This document shows positions 55,674 through 64,000 of a stretch of 64,000 bases of DNA, in pieces. The notes beneath the pieces are model-generated. The model saw nothing but the letters and a program-made list of their open reading frames with translations. It had not been told where the DNA came from and did no database searches. The stretch is taken from the NCBI GenBank assembly GCA_963920635.1, contig OY987303.1:57250278-57314277 (forward strand). The letters are read 5' to 3'. This stretch comes from Pseudeuparius sepicola (taxonomy: Eukaryota; Arthropoda; Insecta; Coleoptera; Anthribidae). The position numbers were made by a program, and so were the translations under genes. The number at the start of each line of letters is the position of its first letter. The first letter of the stretch is position 1.

Positions 55674-56680
55674 CAGTGTGTCCCCGGATTGAGTTCACAT
55701 AGGGAGCAAATAAAAAAATTTCGAGTTGAAATTTGGGCCTCTGGGGATTAGCCCTGCTTGGTTTAAAACTAATTTATGGCATAATTTTAGCTTCGAAAAA
55801 TCACGTATGCCTCAGAATTTCGAAATTTTGAAATTTTAAAGTCTAGGCCTACTTTGATTTTTTTGCGATTTAATTTTTTAGGAGAAAAAAATCAAAGTCG
55901 ACCTAGGCTTTCGAAATTTTTCAAACCTATACAGTTTTTGCTTGTGAACAAGTTTTCCTAATAACATTTTGCCGTAAAACCTACAAAAAGGGCACTTTTC
56001 TAAAAAAAGTGGGAAAAATGCCAAAAAATCAACTACCGCTTTCAAATTCTACAAAATAATTGAACCATTTAAAGTGACAAAAAATTCTCTATGAACTATA
56101 TATCAAAAAATTTTCGCTTTCATAATGGAACGGATTGAATTCGACAAAATTTTGAAATCCATATTTCAGGAAAAGCAGTGATGTTTTACTCAATATCCAT
56201 TAGGCATTTTTTCTTAATTTTGAACGTACAATTCATCTGTAAAACGTTTAAATGCGGCACATTTTGCCGATTTCAACGCAAACGGTTGATTTTATCTTTA
56301 TGAGACAAGAGTACCCTTTTGTTGCAAAGTAAAAAGATGCACTAAAATGATGAACCTGCGAGACCAAAAGGATAATCTCAAAAAAGTAATGAGTATAAAA
56401 CCCATTGTGCCACCCCGCCCCTCCGCCTCTGGTCAATGGGATTAAATTTTTTTATACAAAATTGTTGTACTTCAGTTACTAATGGACTGCACCAAGTTTC
56501 ATTTCAATTGTACAACTTCTGTAGAAGTTATTGCCAAATATATGTTCTTTAAACTGTACTTTTATCACCCTGTAACTTTCTTTTTATGCATTTTAGGACC
56601 CATGTTTAGAGGAAACTTTTTTCAAAATGACATTTTCTATCTGTCATATTACGATGGCACCATAATTTAGAAACACCCTG
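55674..56680. mobile_element. Possible TA-flanked element with unlike arms
   Basis: TA-CAGTGTGTCCCCGGATT at 55672 and AAACACCCTG-TA at 56682 delimit ~1 kb of AT-rich non-coding DNA. The ends share CAG(T/G)GTGT, but I see no extended inverted repeat. It may be one diverged element or two half elements. Confidence 0.35.
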
Positions 56681-56682
56681 TA

Positions 56683-57750
56683 TATCATAAGGAGCAGAAG
56701 TGAATCTTTTTGTGCCGAGGCCAGAGGTAGACCCGAAGGTGAGAAGATAGATACACAAATTGAGTCTCCTCTAGTCCTCTAAATGATTTAGACGGCCCAT
56801 TATGTTCATATCATCATAAACAGTAACAAATATTTTTTCTGTCAGTTTCTACAGCAGTAGCACTAGCAGTAGAATATGTACATCAGTTTAGCAGCTTTTA
56901 ACGATCACAGGCGATGCCCCAAGCTTACCAAATCCGTTTCCAGCTTCATGTTGCACCGTCGAGCGATCGTATGCGGGTTAATTGTAGGCAATTATTCGGG
57001 TATTATTCAGATAGGGTGCATGGTCGTTGTGCTAATAGTTGCCCCACCCCGCATATGATATCTGGATAACAATAATGGCATAATAGAGTACATGTTTCCA
57101 GTGTCTACTACTTGTATCTGTGACGCAACTGATATTCGCTCCGCATGTAAACCGGTGGAAAATTTCTCGAGACTTAATTGGCCCGTTGAAGTTTTGGGGC
57201 TTACCAGAAGCCGACTAGGTAAATATCAAGGGGTTTGGAGCTTAAGCGTTACCTCCGATGCCTGAAAGTAAAGTTATATAAGTCCTTTATATTTTGTACC
57301 GAAGTGTGTTCATGGTGGGTTTCACATTAAATGTGAAATTTTCACCCAGACACCCACCATGTCCCACTCAAAAAAACTTGGGAGCTGTATTTAGACTCAG
57401 AGAAATAACTAAGGATAGAGGGAGTAAGAAAAGAAAAAAGGAAACAAAGCCAACATCATTTCGAGTGAGTGTTTACAACATTAAATTAACAAATATAGCT
57501 ATTAATTTCTCCTAAGTGACAACTAAATCTAAACTGCGCTGTAAGTAATAATTATAGTATGCTAATAGGGTCCTTCACAATATATTTAATTGCTCTAAAA
57601 TTGTACTCTCTTTAAAGTAGATGTGCCAACATAACACGAAATAAATGTCTAGAACGCCAAATGTGGCAACTTCTGTACTTGGCAGGAGAAACGGCATTGC
57701 AACGTTGCCGGTGCCCGTTTGCAATAATTCGCGGAACAAAGGCAAATTTT
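56683..57750. other. No gene recognised
   Basis: Unique DNA; frames at 56876 and 57294 show no known domain. Confidence 0.35.
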
Positions 57751-57760
57751 GTATCGTATT

Positions 57761-59250
57761 GTAAGAATGAACAGCATGGGGATCTTGCAAACGGTGAGAG
57801 ATAGAACAACGGTTAAATGGGGAAAAAGTTGCGCAATTTGTGGTCAATAAAATGTTGCAAACAGATTTTTAATATATTTTTTCGTTTTTGAGTTATTTTG
57901 AAAAAAGGAAAATTTTGCGATTTCGATTTTATTTTTTTCTGAAGTTCTTATCACAGATAGAAAAAAAAAGAAAAGCACTTTCTTATGGCACTTTTCAACG
58001 GGCTTTAAGATGGCGTTTTTAGATTTGTTCCATAACATTTCGTTTTCGAGAAACAATCTTCAACTTATTTTTTTTTAATATGGACCTGGATTTTTTTGTA
58101 GATTTTGAAAGCACTTTTCATTGATAATACCATGATGTATGGTAGGTACGAAATATTTTTAAAATGTATTAAGACAATTATACTGAAAATTCTTTTTTTT
58201 TTCATTATTTTTTTCTTTTGCGGCCCTGTATTTAATAATAAGAAGTCTAAATATTAATCAGTATTGACAACAATTTATTTACAGTTTATTTTTACTTCGA
58301 AAACTTAATATTTTTAAATACGGCCCTGTCTGGTTTGTGATTTCCTATGTTGTTGTACAGCAAACAGTGTCGCATTGTGTTTTGGAGTAAATTCTTCGCT
58401 TTTTCTAATTGTGAGAAGAAAACTTTAAGCCAATGAAACCAATAACTTTTGCCATTTATTAATTGCAACAATACATTCGTTCGGCCTCCACACTATTTCT
58501 GTGACGCAGGATACCTATAACATGCTAACATTTGTCGTCATTTGAAAAAGCACCCTCCATTTATATTAATACAAATTATAAACTAAATGATACCGTGGGA
58601 GTTATGACAAATGACAAGGGGTTGGTTTCGTTGTTTCAAAGCCTTCTAGGAGTTTTATTTATTTTTATTATCGTATGTGACTGTTATTAGTCTTTGCCGT
58701 CCTTTTTTTGTTCTCCGATTGAAAGATAACGTGTAAGTTAAATTGTTGACAACACTGATTAATATTTAGACTTCTTATTATCAAATACAGGGCTGCATTA
58801 GAAAAAAATTGGAATTTTCAGTATATAATTGTCTCAAAACATTTAAAAAATATTTCGTGTCATACATCATGGTATTTGCAATGAAAAGTGCTTTCAAAAT
58901 CAGCAAGAAATATCCAGGTCCGTATTTAAAAAAATAAAGTTGAAGATGGTTTCTCAGAAACGAAATGTTGCGGAACAAATCTAAAAACGCCATCTTAAAG
59001 CCCGTTAAAAAGTGCCATAAGAAAGAGTTTTTTTTTCCTATCTGTGATAACAACTTCAGAAAAAAATAAAATCGAAAACGCAAAAAAATATTTTTTCAAA
59101 ATAACTCAAAAACGAAAAAAGATATTAGAAATCTGTTTGTACCATTTTATCGACCTTAAAATTGCGCAACTTTTTGCCCATTTAACCATTGTTCTATCTC
59201 TCACCGTTTGCAAGATCCCCATGCTGTTCATTCTTATCCGGGACATATTT
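57761..59250 (+). mobile_element. F1 foldback element, copy 4
   Basis: The left end is eroded (starts AAGAATGAACAGC, lacking the first ~17 bases); the right end reads CTTATCCGGGACATATT. Arms and loop match copy 2 in the same loop orientation. It sits between the two Tc1 copies. Non-coding. Confidence 0.85.
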
Positions 59251-59419
59251 TATATTATTAATGTATTGCAACCTTTTAGCTCTAACTAATGGTGTCTATT
59301 TATCCTGCACACGCTGAAATCTATATCCTTCATCTCCTTCACGTGATAATTTGTTTTAAGTATGTGTATATAGAACAATACACAACAATATTCAGACTTC
59401 AATAATGAGGAAATACATA

Positions 59420-61026
59420 CACTCACCGGCACGAAAAACGGAGCACTTATAATTTTTATTTCAAAAATGTAAAATTTTAATACTTTGCAATGGTTTATTA
59501 TTATAATAAGTTAAAAGCAAACAACAACATGTTTTAAGTCATATCTAACAACAATTAAACGTTTATTTGAAAAGCAAGACTAGACTGTTTTGAATAAAAA
59601 TGTCCAAAAATTAAAAAGTAACAAGTCTTAGTTGGCCATGACTTTTCTTTTGTTTTTATTGTTTTGACAAGTCTGAGTTTAAAGAAGTGAAACAGTTCAA
59701 AGCTGTACTGCGTTTATTTAAGGTAAAAATATGGCTGTTAATCCTGAAACAGCGGCTGCTATTGTTGCGTTGCTTCAAGACGGAAGAACTGAGCGATATG
59801 TTGCCCAACAATATGCCGTATCCAATAGCACTGTGCACCGTATTTATACACGTTTTTTGGAAACTAGAGCTTACACCAGACGACCTGGAACTGGTCCCCA
59901 ACAAAAAAACTAACGCTCATGATGATCGCTTCATCCTCTTGCAAAGTCTACGAGATCGTCGTGCTACAGCTGTAGAAATCAGAAATAGACTTCATCATGT
60001 TCGGAATACCAATGTAAGCGAACGTACAGTTAGACGAAGACTTGGAGAAGCCAATCTTACCAGTCGTAGACCTGCAACAGGTCCAGAGCTTCTTAGGCGT
60101 CATCGTGTTGCGCGACTTCGGTTTGCCAGAAATCATGAGCACTGGGGTGAAAATGATTGGGGGCGAATTTTATTTACTGATGAGTCCAGGTTTAGCCTGC
60201 GATCTCCAGATGGTCGCGAGAGAGTATGGCGAAGACCACAAGAGCGTTTTGCAGAATGTACCTTCAGTCCTAGAGTAGGATACCAAGGAGGTTCAGTAAT
60301 GGTGTGGGCTGGAATTTCTCTGGAGGCACACACTGAGTTGTACATCGTTCCAAGAGGCTCCTTAACTGCTGCCAGGTACATTGATGAAATTGTCCAAGAT
60401 TTTGTTGTCCCGTATGTTGATTTTATTGGAAATAACTTTCTTCTGATGCATGATAATGCCAGACCTCATACCGCAAGAATCACTCAACAGTATTTAAATG
60501 ATGTAAACATTCCTGTTTTGGAGTGGCCAGCGTTAAGTCCAGATGCGAACCCGATTGAACATGTTTGGGACATGCTTGGGCGAAGAATGCGAAGTCGTGT
60601 TCCTGCTCCTTTAACCATAAATCAGTTGAAACAAGCTCTTTTAGAGGAATGGGACCTTATTCCTCAAGAGGACATTCGCCATTTGATTTTAGGCATGCCA
60701 CGGAGAATGCATGCAATCATTCGAGCTCGCGGGGGTAATACCCGTTATTAAAAATGCTCCTCATTAGTTTTTGCTCAAAAATCGTTTAAGTTTTGATTCA
60801 TTTAAGGACATTTTGCCACAACACCAATGTGGGTTCATTGTTCTAATTTTTTAAATTGTAACAAAAGTTTTTATTTAAAAAAAGCGCCCAATTGTTATTA
60901 GAAATTACTTAAAACATGTTGTTGTTTGCGTTTAACTTATTATAATAATAAACCATCGCAAAGTATTAAAATTTCACATTTTTTAAATAAAAATTGTAAG
61001 TGCTCCGTTTTTCGTGCCGGTGAGTG
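59420..61026 (+). mobile_element. Tc1 element, copy B
   Basis: 1,607 bp between TA dinucleotides (59418-59419, 61027-61028), with ~137-bp inverted repeats (59420-59556, 60890-61026). It is longer than copy A because it keeps the complete leader and catalytic region. High identity to copy A outside the indels indicates recent activity of the family. Confidence 0.95.
59731..60751 (+). pseudogene. Tc1 transposase with a one-base frameshift
   Basis: ATG at 59731 opens MAVNPETAAAIVALLQDGRT. In a run of A at 59903-59909 there is one base more than expected from copy A (CAACAAAAAAAC against CAACGAAAAAC), and the frame stops at 59913. The remaining transposase is open in another frame to TAA at 60751 and keeps the full DD34E set: ILFTDESRF, LLMHDNARPHTARI and SPDANPIEHVW, plus the segment deleted from copy A. 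A single indel therefore inactivates an otherwise complete gene. Confidence 0.92.
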
Positions 61027-61029
61027 TAT

Positions 61030-61838
61030 ATGGCAACGCCACCCACATCATTCTTTTGTTAATTCAAAAATTTTTGTTAGTTTTTAGGATATAGTGACTG
61101 TAGTTCCTTCTGTGGCCATATGCCCAAAGGACAGTAGGCGTCGAGGTAGTGAGATGGCGTTTACAGATTTTTATTTGTGGGTATGTTTCAAATGCACAAA
61201 AGACCATGCCGAGGCTCATTATCTACCGCATAAAAAGCTGTTTTCGCTTAAAAGGCGACAATCCTTGTTAGTCGGAGGTCACAGCCCCATCGATCTTGTT
61301 TTTCTTTCCTCCCTTTTGAACGGAAAAGTGAAGGGGGGATAAAGTTCTCCCCCTCCCTATACACCGTAACGCCGGGCCGCCGAATTCTCGATATAAATCA
61401 TACTACTTTGGTGTTTTTCCCTCTCCTGCTGTTTGTAGTAGGTGCTCTGAATAAAATATAAGTGTCTCGAACGAGTGGTGTGTCAATACAGCGTACGCGC
61501 TTTTGATGGAGGGCTCACGAAAATGTTTGACTGACATAGACAGTGAAAAATTCCGCGTTTGACGAGGTATTAGTCTACATCTATATACACTATATCTATA
61601 TACTATATACTATATCTATACACGAAATGTTTCCAGTTTAGGGGAATTTGTACAAGGTTTGGAAAATTTACACAGACATTTTGATCCAAAATCACCAAAA
61701 CAGCAAAGAAAATATATACCTATACCTTGAGATATCCATTAGACAATTATTATGAAAAATAATACCTAATATTGAGATAATTCCGAGGATAATTCACTCA
61801 CCTTTTAGAAATTCGGTAATTATTTCCAATGGTGTAAT
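61030..61838. other. No gene recognised
   Basis: Open frame 61094-61342 (82 residues) has no known domain. A (CTATATA)n-like tract occurs at 61580-61620. Confidence 0.35.
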
Positions 61839-61839
61839 C

Positions 61840-62130
61840 CACCCCCGATTTGGCTACCTCCCCTATTTTCGAGGTCCCTGAATACGAATCCGCCCTTGGT
61901 TTTTGCCGGTCGTATATACGTAGTTTTCGATAAAATGAATTTTCTAATTTCCTTTTGACATCACGGATTACATAACGATTTTGTGGTTGTAATCGCGATG
62001 AATTTTTACTGTACGCAGCTCAAACTAATCACCACACTATTTGGCACCTTTTTAATATCGAAACTTCGCGAAAACTCATGGAAAAACCTCGTGTTTACTT
62101 ACGCCATTTTCGCGTACTCTCGTATTCTCT
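61840..62130 (+). repeat. Dispersed repeat R, copy 2
   Basis: Inverted relative to 23820-24165; shares TTCGAGGTCCCTGAATACGA, GATGAATTTTTACT and the GCAGCTCAAACTAATCACC block. Confidence 0.7.
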
Positions 62131-62289
62131 CTACTCTACTTACGCCTATGGAGGCAGTGTCACATAATATAGAACTCGACTGCGGTCGCAGTGGCTGTTT
62201 AGTGGGCGTGGTTCCGCTGCCAAGCGAATATCGATGTGATCGGAGTACACTGTTATAGCAGATACAGTTATAACTAGAAATATTTCTAA

Positions 62290-62694
62290 TTTTCAGATAA
62301 AAAAATGTATAATCTAATCGAATTATATCGACACAATGAATGTCTATGGGACATTTTTATAGTCACCTCAATATATTTTTCGTATGGGAGACGTGCAAAA
62401 TTTTGGAAATCTCCGTCTACTGGTAATATAATTCAGTCAAAACGTGAGAAGGCGTTTTCACCCTATATACAAAGTGGAACTGAACTTCTAGTCAAAAATG
62501 AAACCACGTATTCTTGGAGTCAAAATAAGAGCACTTTTTCATATATTTTTTTTCTCTTACGGACCATAGTTTTTTTTATACAGAGCGTAGAAGTTTGGAG
62601 AAAAATACACATATTTCTTAGTATCTCTAGAAGTAGAAGAGATATTTTCTTCAAACTTGGCGTGTCACATGAGCAGATGAGCCGTCAAACTTAA
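62290..62694 (+). pseudogene. MADF-like fragment
   Basis: After a good acceptor (TTCTAATTTTCAG at 62296) the frame reads MYNLIELYRHNECLWD, close to the opening of a MADF DNA-binding domain (LI.L....P.LWD), and then YFSYGRRAKFWKS, which fits the R..AW helix. After that the resemblance is lost and the frame continues as Ser/Phe-rich sequence. MADF domains occur in host regulators and in PIF/Harbinger-type accessory proteins. Support is ~30 residues, so this is tentative. Confidence 0.3.
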
Positions 62695-62822
62695 GGTTGA
62701 CATGAAGCTTCTGAGGCTCCCAGTTGCGGAGATACAGGGTGTTATTTAAATTAATTAGTTCACAAAAATATGAATACCTTGTATAATCGCATTTTTTAAA
62801 TTTTTTTAAATTCGTTTTATAA

Positions 62823-63943
62823 CACGGGCGTAGCCAGGATTTAGTTTTGGGGGGGGGGTTTAGTTTGAGAAGTAAATAAAACAACAAAAATATACTTACA
62901 TGAAATTTAATATCTATATATTCATCCGAAAAACTACGACATATTTATAAAGTTCTTAACTTTAAATGAAATGGATAAATTAATTTCGTTCCTCTGCGCT
63001 AAATCTAAAACCATTAAAGAAGAAATCTTCGGCTTTTTCTTTTAAATATATCCACTACTTCATCTGCATGAATTTCTGTTCCATAGTGAATGTTCATTAA
63101 CCATTAAGTCTGTTTTCACTTGTAGTGTTTCGTAAATAGTTTTTCAGTCTCCTTAGGCTCGAGAAAGACCTTTCTGGGGTAGCAGTGGATACAGGAATGG
63201 TAGCCAAGATTTGTAGTAATGTGTAAATATTAGGATAAAGGTTTTTATCGCACATATCTAGGCATTCCAAACTAGATTTCGGGGTAGGCAGTCTTCTTAT
63301 CAGCATGCAAGGTAGCTGAAGCTTTGATAGCTAAATCCAAATTTGTTTCTTTATTAGAAACCCCTTGACCTTGACTACACCACTTTTTCCAGTAGTCCAT
63401 ACCTTTAGGTTTATCACCCTTCCTTTTTTTCCCCTCCATTTTTCGACAGTAATAATGATTCACGTATCTATCCTTAACAAGGTCATCGAATAACAGTGCA
63501 CTAAAATTACTCACTTACACGGTACACTTAATTCTCTTTACTATTCATTCACCACTTTTCACTTTTATTCGCTTCGAGTTCGCATGGAACAATACTGCCG
63601 TAAGCGCGGTCACGCGCCGCGGCGCCGCTTATATAGCAGCCCAGTAGCCGTCCAGAAACTTCTACGAACTTCCACAAAGTTCCGCTCATTTCGACCTAGG
63701 GGCGTGGCGAATAATCGAGAAACAACGCAAAGTGTCCCTACAATACAAAATAGTTCGGCTGCAACTGCGTCTGCCTCTCGTCAAAAGATGGCGCTAGGCG
63801 CTACTATTACTACATAATATATTCAAACGTAATAATAATTTAACTCTTCACTCCTCGTATTTTTTCGGTATAATATTAGGTAATATTTTGCTTATTTCGG
63901 GGGGGGGGGGGGGGTTGAACTCCCGAAACCCCCTACGCCCGTG
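62823..63943 (-). mobile_element. Non-autonomous hAT element, copy 4
   Basis: Starts CACGGGCGTAGCCAGG; the right end is shortened to CCCTACGCCCGTG. A perfect 8-bp duplication TTTTATAA is at 62815-62822 and 63944-63951. A run of 16 G lies near the right end. TATA box at 63628-63635 (minus). Confidence 0.94.
63097..63514 (-). pseudogene. hAT transposase remnant (copy 4)
   Basis: Same two frames as the other copies. A 14-bp deletion near 63099 ends the dimerisation frame early (after ENRLNG), removing the last ~30 residues. PERSFSSLRRLKNYLR is intact. Confidence 0.85.
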
Positions 63944-64000
63944 TTTTATAATTAATATAATTAATAATAAAAAAAGTTTTTGCATGAAAATACAATTGCA

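Noticed and set aside
1..64000. tRNA and rRNA genes
   Set aside because: No cloverleaf-like A/B-box pair or rRNA-like conserved block was noticed on either strand; a covariance-model scan was not possible here.

Overview
The window reads as nuclear DNA of an insect, or at least an arthropod. It is AT-rich, carries no bacterial-style operons, contains spliced gene fragments with GT-AG junctions and poly(A) signals, and is dominated by transposon families typical of insect genomes (Tc1/mariner, long-TIR mariner relatives, hAT, P superfamily, Penelope, Ty3/gypsy). I cannot fix the order from the sequence. No rRNA, tRNA or CRISPR array was seen, and no complete well-conserved host gene was recognised.

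Layout. 1-5.2 kb: a foldback repeat, an internally deleted hAT element with an 8-bp target duplication, and a tandem ~760-bp repeat. 5.2-10 kb: a foldback element holding a decayed DD41D transposase core, followed by two copies of a 1.5-kb foldback family (F1). 11-15 kb: a ~0.9-kb direct duplication enclosing two (TA)n tracts and a decayed IS630/Tc1-like transposase. 15-22 kb: a repeat built on an inverted AAAAATATTAACTG motif (two copies), a Tc1 relic split by a second hAT-like element, and a second copy of the main hAT family. 22-30 kb: unique-looking GC-richer DNA, a THAP-domain pseudo-exon, and a palindromic element (F2). 30.3-32.2 kb: a complete-looking mariner-like element with 367-bp inverted repeats and an intact 358-residue transposase. 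34-38 kb: one possible host exon, then Penelope, Ty3/gypsy and THAP relics. 38-46 kb: F1 copy 3, a minisatellite, the P-superfamily element at 41.9-43.7 kb, F2 copy 2, and a possible two-exon gene. 46-64 kb: a 2.36-kb TIR element of unknown family, hAT copies 3 and 4, foldback F3, two inverted Tc1 elements and F1 copy 4.

The most interesting object is the element at 41891-43683. It has an 8-bp target duplication, 33-bp terminal inverted repeats, 19-bp subterminal inverted repeats around TGACGTCA, a TATA promoter, and a spliced gene for a ~201-residue protein with an intact THAP zinc finger but no nuclease domain. That is the architecture of a P-superfamily element reduced to a DNA-binding, possibly repressor, product.

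A second theme is a group of long-inverted-repeat elements flanked by TA whose outer bases resemble CAGTGTG or CAGGGTG. One member encodes an intact DD42D transposase, one keeps a decayed DD41D core, and the others are coding-free foldbacks that may have been moved by such enzymes. Gene models here are by eye only; splice sites and family assignments are inference from motifs.
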